A stretch of 24,593 nt of DNA from Lachnospiraceae bacterium UBA1721 (GTDB lineage Bacteria; Bacillota; Clostridia; Lachnospirales; Lachnospiraceae). Within the stretch, counting starts at the first letter, position 1; each line of letters opens with the position of its first letter. The translations under genes and the position numbers were made by a program. This document shows, piece after piece, positions 1 to 7,413 of the stretch. The stretch is taken from assembly GCA_002317155.1 (NCBI GenBank), contig DCIR01000091.1:1-24593 (forward strand), given 5' to 3'. The notes beneath the pieces are model-generated. The model was not told the DNA's origin and did no database searches. It was given only the letters and a program-made list of their open reading frames with translations.

Positions 1-213
1 GGATTTATATTCGGAAGACCGTTAAACGGTGAGACGATGTTTAATCTTGACAGATATCAGGCTGTTTTAGCTGTCGCAGCTAAATATAATGTGCCTGTGG
101 TGATGGATGCCGATGTTGGACATGTATCACCGAAAATGCCTATTATTATGGGTGCTTACGGTAATGTAGATGTAAATGGAAATGATTTAAGTATTACTTA
201 TGAGTTGAAATAG
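1..213 (+). CDS. S66-family LD-carboxypeptidase (MccF-like), C-terminal fragment
   Basis: Only the last 70 residues are present; the gene begins before the window. The frame reads from base 1 to a TAG stop at 211-213. The fragment holds VVMDADVGHVSPKMPIIMG, which matches the C-terminal part of the S66 peptidase family (LdcA/MccF), where the His of the Ser-Glu-His triad lies in a D-x-G-H context. Family members cleave murein tetrapeptides in peptidoglycan recycling or hydrolyse microcin C-type amide bonds; the fragment cannot separate the two. The gene converges on a minus-strand tRNA gene. Assignment to S66 is by motif recognition; the catalytic Ser and Glu are outside the window. Confidence 0.75.
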   Translation, partial: GFIFGRPLNGETMFNLDRYQAVLAVAAKYNVPVVMDADVGHVSPKMPIIMGAYGNVDVNGNDLSITYELK

Positions 214-216
214 GGC

Positions 217-244
217 AAAAAAAATCCCTGAGTAAAACTCAGGG
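217..244 (-). terminator. Rho-independent terminator of tRNA-Leu
   Basis: A perfect 7-bp stem (CCCTGAG 226-232, CTCAGGG 238-244) with a 5-nt loop is followed, on the minus strand, by a run of eight T (217-224 read as A on the + strand). It begins only about 4 nt after the tRNA 3' end. On the + strand there is no T-tract, so it should not stop the S66 peptidase transcript efficiently. Confidence 0.7.
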
Positions 245-248
245 AAAA

Positions 249-331
249 TGCCGGTGGCGGGACTCGAACCCGCACGTGGTCGCCCACAAAAGATTTTGAG
301 TCTTCCTCGTCTACCATTCCGACACACCGGC
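249..331 (-). tRNA. tRNA-Leu (anticodon CAA)
   Basis: Read on the minus strand, the segment folds as a class II tRNA: a 7-bp acceptor stem GCCGGTG/CACCGGC with discriminator A, an anticodon loop CTCAAAA giving anticodon CAA (bases 298-296) that reads UUG, a long variable arm with stem GTGG/CCAC characteristic of Leu/Ser tRNAs, and a T arm GCGGG-TTCGAGT-CCCGC. The CCA end is not encoded (the next bases are TTT). The A73 discriminator fits leucine. It stands alone, with its own putative promoter and terminator, between two + strand genes. Confidence 0.95.
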
Positions 332-342
332 ACGACTTAATG

Positions 343-371
343 ATAATAACATAGACCAATTTTTTTTACAA
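343..371 (-). promoter_or_regulatory. Putative promoter of tRNA-Leu
   Basis: On the minus strand there is a -35 TTGTAA (371-366), a 17-nt spacer and a -10 TATTAT (348-343). This would start transcription a few bases upstream of the tRNA 5' end at 331. The -35 is a 4/6 match and the -10 a 5/6 match to the vegetative consensus. It overlaps the leader of the divergent gene at 382. Confidence 0.35.
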
Positions 372-381
372 GGATAACTTT

Positions 382-702
382 ATGGATTGTAAAGAATTTG
401 AGAGAAGAATACCTCTTTTTTTAAAAAATAATATGGACTATGAGTCAATGGAGGAATTCCACAAGCATATGTCGGAATGTGCCAACTGCAAGGAAGAACT
501 GAGTATACAGTTCCTTGTATCCGAAGGAATCAAGCATTTGGAAAACGGAGATGTATTTAATCTTGATGAGGAACTTTCGGGAAGAATCGAGGCAAGCAGG
601 CGTTCGCACTACAGAAAAGGTGTTGTGCTGAATGCTTTTCAATGGATTTTGACGACAATTTTGTTTTTGGTCGGAGCGGCCTTGATAGTTATATTTGGAT
701 AA
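382..702 (+). CDS. Small zf-HC2 (anti-sigma-like) single-pass membrane protein
   Basis: A 106-residue protein. The N-terminal cytoplasmic part carries C3 and an H-x3-C-x2-C motif (H29, C33, C36), the zinc-binding pattern of the zf-HC2/anti-sigma zinc-finger family. A hydrophobic segment at about residues 82-104 forms one C-terminal membrane helix, leaving almost nothing outside. Related domains inhibit ECF sigma factors, but no sigma factor gene is next to it, so that function is not shown. It lies 11 bp upstream of polA and the stop codon overlaps the polA ribosome binding site, so the two are probably co-transcribed and translationally coupled. I do not recognise a specific named gene. Confidence 0.7.
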   Translation: MDCKEFERRIPLFLKNNMDYESMEEFHKHMSECANCKEELSIQFLVSEGIKHLENGDVFNLDEELSGRIEASRRSHYRKGVVLNAFQWILTTILFLVGAALIVIFG

Positions 703-713
703 AGAGGTAATTT

Positions 714-3359
714 ATGAGCGAAAAGCTTGTTTTAATAGATGGACACAGTATTGTACACAGAGCATTTTACGGAATGCCGGACCTTAGCAATTCGGAAGGT
801 TTTCATACAAATGCTATTCTTGGTTTCTTAAATATATTATTTAAGCTGCTTGATGAAGAACAGCCGGATTATTTGGTCGTTACCTTTGATGAGCATGCGC
901 CTACATTCAGACATGAGATGTTTGCCGAATACAAGGGAACACGTAAGCCGATGCCTGATGAACTTCGTCAGCAGATTCCCGTACTCAGAGAGCTTCTTAA
1001 TGCAATGAAGATTACAACAGTATCTGTTCCGGGACTGGAAGCTGATGATTTGATGGGTACTCTTGCTAAAAAGTCACAGGCTGCCGGTATGGAAGTAACG
1101 CTTGTATCCGGAGACAGAGATTTGCTTCAGATTGCTGATGAGCATATTCTTATCAGAATTCCCAAAACAAATTTTGGCAGAACTACAATAGAAGATTACA
1201 GACCGGCAGATGTTGAAGCTGCTTTTCAGGTTACTCCCAAGCAGTTTATAGAATTAAAAGCTCTTATGGGTGATACTGCGGATAATATTCCGGGTGTACC
1301 TAAGATTGGTCAGAAGACTGCGACCGAGCTTATGGTTACATACGGATCTATTGATGCTATATATGAGAATCTTGATAATATCAGCAAAAAGAGCGTCAGA
1401 GAAACGCTTGCGGCCAATAGAGAACTTGCGGATTTAAGCTTAAAGTTGGCAACAATTAAAATTGACTGTCCGGTTGAACTCGATAAAGAGGCATCAAAAG
1501 CGGAAGGTTATTTTACGCCTGAAGCGTATGAGATTATGAAAAAGCTGGAGTTTAAGAAGCTTTTGGATCGTTTTTCAGGAGATGTTACGCAGGCGACAGC
1601 CAAGATACCGGAGAATATTGAGGTATGTGACAGTGTATCTGACTTCCTGACAGAATTATCGAAGGCATCTAAGGACGAGTTTGGCTTACAGTTAATCTGT
1701 GAAGAGGGATCGCTTATAGGAGCGGCCTTATGTGTTGGTAAGGATCAGGATATACGACGTCTTTACGTAGTTGATTACATGCGTATAGGTGGACTTGATT
1801 CAGGTATTAGAGAAGTTACTAAGGGAATGACCGGTAAGCTTTATACCTGTGATATCAAGAAACAGTATGATTATATTGATTCAGTCAATACATCTAAATA
1901 TTTTGATACATTAATCGGAGCATATCTTATTAATCCGCTTAAGAGTGATTATGATGCAGAATCAATAGGACTCGAATATTTAGGACTAACAGTTCTTTCG
2001 CAAAAGAGTCGAATCGGAAAGCTTACATACAGTGAAGCTGTGATGAGTGAATCCGATGGGCTTATGAATTTAATATGTGATCAGGCTTATATAGCGCTTG
2101 TTGGCGGAAGAATTATTGCTGAAAAGCTTAATGAGATTAACAGTAACATAATAATGACCGATATTGAGATGCCTTTGTCCGCAATTCTTTATGATATGGA
2201 AAAAGAAGGCGTCAGGGTTAACAAAGAAGGTCTTGTAGATTTTAGTAAAATGCTGGCTGAAAGAATCGATGAACTTGAAGTTAAGATTCATAAAGAAGCC
2301 GGTGATGATTTTAACATTAATTCTCCTAAACAGCTTGGCGAAATTCTGTTTGAAAAAATGCAGATTCCCGGAGAAAAGAAGACAAAGACCGGTTATTCTA
2401 CTGCGGCAGATGTACTTGAAAAACTTGCTCCGGACTATCCGTTTGTAAACGATATTTTGGAATACAGAGCACTTACCAAGCTTAAGAGTACTTATGCGGA
2501 TGACCTGGTTGATTATATTGGTGAAGATGGCCGTATTCATACCAGCTTTAATCAGACGATAACGGCTACGGGACGAATCAGCTCGACAGAGCCTAATCTT
2601 CAGAACATACCTATTCGAACAGAGCTTGGTCGTGAGCTTAGAAAGGTATTTATTCCTAAGGAGGGCTGCCTGTTTGTAGATGCCGATTATTCTCAGGTTG
2701 AATTAAGAATTTTGGCCTCAATGTCAGGTGATAGTGGATTGATTGAGAGCTACTCAATGGCTGAGGATATACATAGAATTACTGCTTCAAAAGTATTCGG
2801 AGTACCTTTCGAAGAGGTTACGGATGAACTGAGAAGAAATGCTAAGGCAGTTAACTTCGGTATTGTATACGGAATAAGCTCGTTTGGTCTTTCACAGGAT
2901 TTGTCGATTGGAAGAAAAGAAGCACAGGAATACATAGAACAGTATTTTAAGACTTATCCCGATATTAAAACGTTCCTGGACAGAATGGTAAGTGATGCGA
3001 AGGAAAAGGGTTATTCGACCACATTGTTTGGAAGAAGACGACCTATCCCCGAACTGGCTTCATCTAATTTTATGCAAAGACAGTTTGGTGAGCGCGTTGC
3101 AATGAACGCACCCATTCAGGGAACTGCAGCTGATATTATGAAGATAGCGATGATTAATGCATACAGATCTTTCAAGGTTGCAGGACTTAAGTCAAAAATG
3201 ATTTTACAGGTTCACGATGAACTTGTTATCGAGACGCTTGAAGAAGAAAAAGATAAAGTATGTGAACTTCTCGAGAACGCCATGACTACAGCGGCTGATC
3301 TGGCGGTGAAGCTTGAGGTTGGTCTCGGAGTAGGCAAGAACTGGTACGAAGCACATTAA
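714..3359 (+). CDS. polA: DNA polymerase I
   Basis: An 881-residue family A polymerase that fills gaps and removes RNA primers in lagging-strand synthesis and repair. The N-terminal 5'-nuclease domain (about 1-290) keeps its acidic metal ligands: LIDGHS, GLEADDLMG, VSGDRDLLQ and GDTADNIPGVPKIG. The polymerase domain has motif A (DYSQVELRI, catalytic D658), motif B/O-helix (RRNAKAVNFGIVYG, R707 and K711) and motif C (VHDE, H834-D835-E836). The middle domain (about 300-480) lacks the Asp-x-Glu of a working 3'-5' exonuclease; the corresponding region reads GLQLICEEG, so proofreading is probably absent, as in other Firmicutes Pol I enzymes. The ribosome binding site AGAGG precedes the ATG. It is the second gene of a tight + strand cluster. 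Confidence 0.97.
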   Translation: MSEKLVLIDGHSIVHRAFYGMPDLSNSEGFHTNAILGFLNILFKLLDEEQPDYLVVTFDEHAPTFRHEMFAEYKGTRKPMPDELRQQIPVLRELLNAMKITTVSVPGLEADDLMGTLAKKSQAAGMEVTLVSGDRDLLQIADEHILIRIPKTNFGRTTIEDYRPADVEAAFQVTPKQFIELKALMGDTADNIPGVPKIGQKTATELMVTYGSIDAIYENLDNISKKSVRETLAANRELADLSLKLATIKIDCPVELDKEASKAEGYFTPEAYEIMKKLEFKKLLDRFSGDVTQATAKIPENIEVCDSVSDFLTELSKASKDEFGLQLICEEGSLIGAALCVGKDQDIRRLYVVDYMRIGGLDSGIREVTKGMTGKLYTCDIKKQYDYIDSVNTSKYFDTLIGAYLINPLKSDYDAESIGLEYLGLTVLSQKSRIGKLTYSEAVMSESDGLMNLICDQAYIALVGGRIIAEKLNEINSNIIMTDIEMPLSAILYDMEKEGVRVNKEGLVDFSKMLAERIDELEVKIHKEAGDDFNINSPKQLGEILFEKMQIPGEKKTKTGYSTAADVLEKLAPDYPFVNDILEYRALTKLKSTYADDLVDYIGEDGRIHTSFNQTITATGRISSTEPNLQNIPIRTELGRELRKVFIPKEGCLFVDADYSQVELRILASMSGDSGLIESYSMAEDIHRITASKVFGVPFEEVTDELRRNAKAVNFGIVYGISSFGLSQDLSIGRKEAQEYIEQYFKTYPDIKTFLDRMVSDAKEKGYSTTLFGRRRPIPELASSNFMQRQFGERVAMNAPIQGTAADIMKIAMINAYRSFKVAGLKSKMILQVHDELVIETLEEEKDKVCELLENAMTTAADLAVKLEVGLGVGKNWYEAH

Positions 3360-3375
3360 CATTTGGAGACATATA

Positions 3376-3966
3376 ATGAAATTTATAGGAATTACAGGCG
3401 GTGTCGGATCCGGAAAAAGTGAAGTGCTTAAATTCATAAAGAAGCACTATAAGTGTAAGGTCTTCATGGCTGACAAGGTGGCCTTTGAGGTTAGATTACC
3501 GGGTACTGAATGTCATAAGCAGCTCTGCGATTTGCTGGGAGAAGAAGTTGTAGGCAACAGCAGTGCAATGGCTGAGAAGCTTTTTGGAAATGAAGAGTTA
3601 TTGGCTAAGGTTAATAACATAATTCATCCTGCTGTAAGAGTATATCTTCTTAACGAATATGAAAAGGCTAAAGCAGATCCGGATATTGAACTTTTCTTTG
3701 TAGAAGCTGCTCTGTTGATTGAGTGCGGATATAAAGAAGTAGTGGATGAAATGTGGTACATCTATACGGATACGCAGGTCAGAATTCAGAGACTGATGTC
3801 TTCAAGAGCATACTCACCTGAGAAGATAGAAAGTATAATGGCTAGTCAGCTTTCAGAGGAAGAGTTTAGAAATAATTGTGATTTTGTGATAGATAACAGC
3901 GGAAGTTTATTTGAATCATGCGAACAAATCAGACATAAGCTGGAGGGATATACATGGCTAAGGTAA
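3376..3966 (+). CDS. coaE: Dephospho-CoA kinase
   Basis: A 196-residue P-loop kinase catalysing the last step of CoA synthesis, ATP-dependent phosphorylation of the 3'-hydroxyl of dephospho-CoA. The Walker A loop GITGGVGSGKSE is at the N-terminus; the family's ADKVA-type acidic segment (MADKVAFEV) and the lid/core motif EAALLIECGY are present. The length is normal. It follows polA by 16 bp, and its last 13 bases overlap the start of the next gene, so these genes are almost certainly one transcription unit. polA-coaE adjacency is common in low-GC Gram-positives. Confidence 0.95.
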   Translation: MKFIGITGGVGSGKSEVLKFIKKHYKCKVFMADKVAFEVRLPGTECHKQLCDLLGEEVVGNSSAMAEKLFGNEELLAKVNNIIHPAVRVYLLNEYEKAKADPDIELFFVEAALLIECGYKEVVDEMWYIYTDTQVRIQRLMSSRAYSPEKIESIMASQLSEEEFRNNCDFVIDNSGSLFESCEQIRHKLEGYTWLR

Positions 3967-6158
3967 AAGCTCAGGACAATCTCATATTTGGTCTTGATAT
4001 TGGTACCAGAAGCATTGTAGGTACTGTTGGATATCTTAAAGGCGAAGAATTTCATGTTTCGGCTCAGTGCGTAAAAGAGCATGAAACAAGGGCTATGCTC
4101 GATGGTCAGATTCATGACATCATGAAGGTAGGAGACACTGTTAAAAGTGTAAAGGAAGCACTTGAAAAAGAACTGTCCGTAAAACTTACCGATGTATGTA
4201 TCGCAGCCGCAGGTCGAGTACTTCGCACCGTAACCGTCAATGCAGAAAAGGTATTTGACGGTGATAAGGAAATCAATAACGAAGATATATATAATCTTCA
4301 GATGGATGGTGTTGAGAAGGCTTACGCGGAGTTTTGTAATGTTAATGATACCGGACTAAAGTTTTACTGCGTAGGATATACTCCTGTCAGATACTATATG
4401 AACGGTTACAGCATTGGTAATCTCGAGGGACATAAGGCAGGAAAAATTGCGATAGATTTAATCGCTACATTCCTTCCAGACGATGTCGTGGATGGACTGT
4501 ATAAAGCAGTGGAGTATGCCGGACTTAAGGTTGCTAATTTAACACTCGAGCCTATTGCGGCTATACAGGTAGCCATTCCTGAAAAGTTTAGGATGCTTAA
4601 TCTTGCACTTGTAGATGTGGGTGCAGGTACAAGTGATATTTCTATTACAAGCGGTGGATCAATTGTTGCTTATGGAATGATTCCTACAGCCGGAGACGGA
4701 CTGACAGATGTGATTGCGCAAAACTGTCTTGTTGAGTTTGATACAGCTGAGAGAATTAAGAGGGCTTCTGACGGAACGGAAACTATCGAATTCGAAGACA
4801 TTATCGGATTGCCTCAGACTATAGAGCCTGCAGCTGTTCTTGAGATGTTAGAGCCTCAGCTTGATTCGATGACTACTGCTGTGGCTGAAGAAATCAAAAA
4901 GCTTAACGGTGATAAATCTGTAAGCGCGGTATTTGTTGTAGGTGGCGGCGGAACAGTTAGCGGATATACTGAAAAATTGGCTGATAAGCTTGGAATTGCC
5001 AAGGAGCGTGTTGCTATTCGAGGCAAGGAAGTAATGCAGACAATACAGTTTGAAAATGATGATCCTATTAAGGATTCACTCATGGTTACTCCTATAGGTA
5101 TCTGTTTAAGCTACTACACACAGAGCAATAATTTTATTTTTGTAGAGTTTAACGGTACACGACTTAAGCTGTATGATAACGGAAATCTTACTGTTTCTGA
5201 TGTCGCAATGCAGATGTCATTTTCTAATGATGATCTTTTCCCTAAGAGAGGAAAAGCACTTACATTTACTCTTGATGATAAGGCTAAGATGATAAGAGGT
5301 ACTCAGGGAGATTCGTGCATCATTACCATTAATGACGCTCCGGCAGATCTTCATACACAGATTATTAGTGGTGACAGAATTGTTATTGTACCTTCTACAA
5401 AGGGAGAAGATGCAAAAGCTACGCTCGGTGAGCTCAAAGAAATGGCTGAGCAGCTTAAGCTGACAGTTAATGGCAAGAATATTTCGTTGCCTAAGACTGC
5501 AACAGTAAATGGTGAGATTAAGGCTACCTTCTATGAGATTGAAGAAGGCGACGTAATTAATATTAATAACTTTTACACTGTTGAAGCCCTTGGTGAAGTG
5601 CTTGACTGCAAACTTGACGGATGCAGTATATTGGTAAATGGTACTCCTGCCAATATCAATACAAGGGTATATGAAGGATTTACGCTTGATTTTACAGTTA
5701 ATAACAGTGAAGCGGTTACTAGTGAAGTAACTACTGCAAATGAAATGCCTACTACATATGAAGAACTTGCGGCAGAAGATGATTATTCAGATGAAGATGC
5801 TTCCGTTACAGTGGAAGAATCATTAGGCGGTGATAAATCAGATGCAGGTGTAGGAACTAAAACTGACGCTGAATCTAATAATAGTGCTGATCCGAAAGTA
5901 AGTAATGAACCAAATGCAAGTGTTGAACCTGCAATAAACACAGAGCCCCAGGTTCGTGATTTGAGAATCATAGCTAATGGTAAAGAGATAATAATGCACG
6001 GCAAAAAGCAGTATGTTTTTGTTGATGTATTTGATTATATTGAATTTGACCTTCGCAATCCTGCGGGCAGACATGTTGTGACTCTTATAAACGGAGTAGA
6101 TGCAGAATATATGAAGCCACTTGTGGATGGTGATGTATTGGAGATTTACTGGCGTTAA
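3954..6158 (+). CDS. FtsA-like ATPase with C-terminal beta-grasp-like repeats
   Basis: A 734-residue protein. Residues 1 to about 400 are an actin-fold ATPase of the FtsA/PilM type: phosphate-1 GLDIGTRSIVG (13-23), an inserted SHS2-like subdomain after it, phosphate-2 LVDVGAGTSDIS (D221-T226) and the adenosine motif VVGGGGTVSG (G330-G333). Beyond the core it differs from canonical FtsA. There is no C-terminal amphipathic membrane-targeting helix; instead come several short modules with a recurring I-x-V-N-G-like strand (around 460, 505, 561, 674 and 712), often followed by a GD-I-I strand such as GDRIVIVP (473-480). An acidic, Ser/Thr-rich, probably disordered linker (about 576-668) interrupts them. 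GGAGGG at 3942-3947 supports the ATG inside the end of coaE. A role in division or envelope assembly is inferred from the ATPase family; the partner is unknown and no ftsZ is nearby. Confidence 0.8.
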   Translation: MAKVKAQDNLIFGLDIGTRSIVGTVGYLKGEEFHVSAQCVKEHETRAMLDGQIHDIMKVGDTVKSVKEALEKELSVKLTDVCIAAAGRVLRTVTVNAEKVFDGDKEINNEDIYNLQMDGVEKAYAEFCNVNDTGLKFYCVGYTPVRYYMNGYSIGNLEGHKAGKIAIDLIATFLPDDVVDGLYKAVEYAGLKVANLTLEPIAAIQVAIPEKFRMLNLALVDVGAGTSDISITSGGSIVAYGMIPTAGDGLTDVIAQNCLVEFDTAERIKRASDGTETIEFEDIIGLPQTIEPAAVLEMLEPQLDSMTTAVAEEIKKLNGDKSVSAVFVVGGGGTVSGYTEKLADKLGIAKERVAIRGKEVMQTIQFENDDPIKDSLMVTPIGICLSYYTQSNNFIFVEFNGTRLKLYDNGNLTVSDVAMQMSFSNDDLFPKRGKALTFTLDDKAKMIRGTQGDSCIITINDAPADLHTQIISGDRIVIVPSTKGEDAKATLGELKEMAEQLKLTVNGKNISLPKTATVNGEIKATFYEIEEGDVININNFYTVEALGEVLDCKLDGCSILVNGTPANINTRVYEGFTLDFTVNNSEAVTSEVTTANEMPTTYEELAAEDDYSDEDASVTVEESLGGDKSDAGVGTKTDAESNNSADPKVSNEPNASVEPAINTEPQVRDLRIIANGKEIIMHGKKQYVFVDVFDYIEFDLRNPAGRHVVTLINGVDAEYMKPLVDGDVLEIYWR

Positions 6159-6206
6159 TATCTCAAAGAATTAATTTGAAAATATGAAGAAATAAAGGTA
6201 GATAGT

Positions 6207-7007
6207 ATGAGATTTTGTGCATTTGCCAGCGGAAGCAGTGGCAATTGTATATATACCGGTTCTGAATCCACTCATGTGCTGGTGGATGTAGGAATCAGCG
6301 GAAAACGTGTTGAAAACGCACTTAACGATGCCGGACTTACCGGAAGAGATTTAAGCGGGATACTGATAACTCATGAGCATGCTGACCATATAGGTGGCTT
6401 GGGAGTAATATCAAGAAAATACGGTATCCCGATTTATGCCAGCGAGGCTACTATAGAGGCTATAAAAAAAGATAAAGCAACGGGAGTAATAGATGAATCA
6501 TTGTTTGTCCCGATTGTATCGGATAAAAAGTTTTTAATCGGTGACCTGACCATTAATCCTATGAAAGTATCTCATGACGCAGCGGATCCGTTGGCATACA
6601 GAATCAGCTGTGAGAGTAAAAGAGTGGCTGTGTGCACAGACCTTGGAAATTATGATGAGTATACAGTTGACTGTCTGAGTAATCTTGATGCGGTTTTGCT
6701 GGAATCCAATCATGATATCAAGATGCTTCAGGTAGGCCCTTATCCTTATCCGCTTAAACAGAGAATACTCGGTAACAGAGGGCATTTATCTAATGAAGCA
6801 TCGGGAAGGCTTCTTTCACGAATACTTCATGACGGAATGAAGAGAGTATTCCTGGGACATTTGTCACAGGAAAACAATTTGCCTGATTTGGCATATGAAG
6901 CGGTCAGACTGGAGATAACGATGTCTCAGGATAACAGTTACCGCGGAGATGATTTTAATATTTCGGTGGCCAAGAGAAGCGAGCCTTCCGAAATGATTGA
7001 AATATAG
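6207..7007 (+). CDS. walJ: WalJ/YycJ-like metallo-beta-lactamase-fold hydrolase
   Basis: A 266-residue cytoplasmic MBL-fold protein. It starts with MRFCAFASGSSGNCIY, the typical WalJ/YycJ opening, and has the metal-binding motif H56-x-H58-x-D60-H61 within THEHADHIGG. Later ligands appear in KVSHDAADP, CTDLGN and FLGHLSQENN. In Bacillus the homologue lies in the walRK (yycFG) locus and has been linked to coordination of cell division and DNA metabolism; the fold is also close to 5'-exonuclease-type MBL enzymes. Here it sits 48 bp after the FtsA-like gene and not beside walRK. Assignment to the family is firm; the substrate is not known from the sequence. Confidence 0.88.
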   Translation: MRFCAFASGSSGNCIYTGSESTHVLVDVGISGKRVENALNDAGLTGRDLSGILITHEHADHIGGLGVISRKYGIPIYASEATIEAIKKDKATGVIDESLFVPIVSDKKFLIGDLTINPMKVSHDAADPLAYRISCESKRVAVCTDLGNYDEYTVDCLSNLDAVLLESNHDIKMLQVGPYPYPLKQRILGNRGHLSNEASGRLLSRILHDGMKRVFLGHLSQENNLPDLAYEAVRLEITMSQDNSYRGDDFNISVAKRSEPSEMIEI

Positions 7008-7024
7008 TTTAGTAAATATAATAC

Positions 7025-7053
7025 TTGCATTTTATGTCTAACTATTGTTAAAT
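7025..7053 (+). promoter_or_regulatory. Possible promoter of the ACT/PFL pair
   Basis: TTGCAT (7025-7030) and TTAAAT (7048-7053) are separated by 17 nt, about 40 nt upstream of the chosen ATG at 7093. Both boxes are 4/6 matches, so this is a weak prediction. It fits the larger gap and the change of gene theme here. Confidence 0.3.
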
Positions 7054-7092
7054 ATTTATCAGCAAATAATGGCTAAATGCCCGGAGGAAATT

Positions 7093-7365
7093 ATGAAAAA
7101 AATTATTATTACTGTAGTTGGTAAGGATACTGTCGGCATCATTGCTAAGGTCTGCACTTATCTTGCAGAGAATTCAATTAATATTCTTGATATTTCACAG
7201 ACAATCGTTTCCGGATATTTTAATATGATGATGATTGCAGATATGAACGGATCAAGCAAGGATTACAGCACTATCTGTGATGATCTTGATAAGCTTGGAC
7301 AGGGAATTGGTGTTTCAATCAAGTGCCAGAAGGAAGAGATTTTCGAAGCTATGCATCGTATCTAA
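7093..7365 (+). CDS. ACT domain-containing protein (UPF0237 family)
   Basis: A 90-residue stand-alone ACT domain: ITVVGKDTVGIIAKVCTYL followed by NINILDISQTI-type beta-alpha-beta elements that bind small ligands, usually amino acids. The start was set at ATG 7093 because GGAGG at 7083-7087 lies just upstream and MKKIIITVVGKD is the usual N-terminus; the open frame extends 16 codons further upstream but with no ribosome binding site. It precedes the PFL-family gene by 48 bp, a pairing that is conserved across many Firmicutes and archaea. It probably acts as a ligand sensor for its partner; the ligand is unknown. Confidence 0.88.
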   Translation: MKKIIITVVGKDTVGIIAKVCTYLAENSINILDISQTIVSGYFNMMMIADMNGSSKDYSTICDDLDKLGQGIGVSIKCQKEEIFEAMHRI

Positions 7366-7413
7366 TTTTGGATAGCTTTTTACATTAACATTGAATAAAA
7401 AGGTGGATAAAAA

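Noticed and set aside
2070..2540. A 156-codon open frame on the minus strand
   Set aside because: It lies fully inside polA, antisense, with low-complexity Ile/Phe/Lys-rich content and no start signal.
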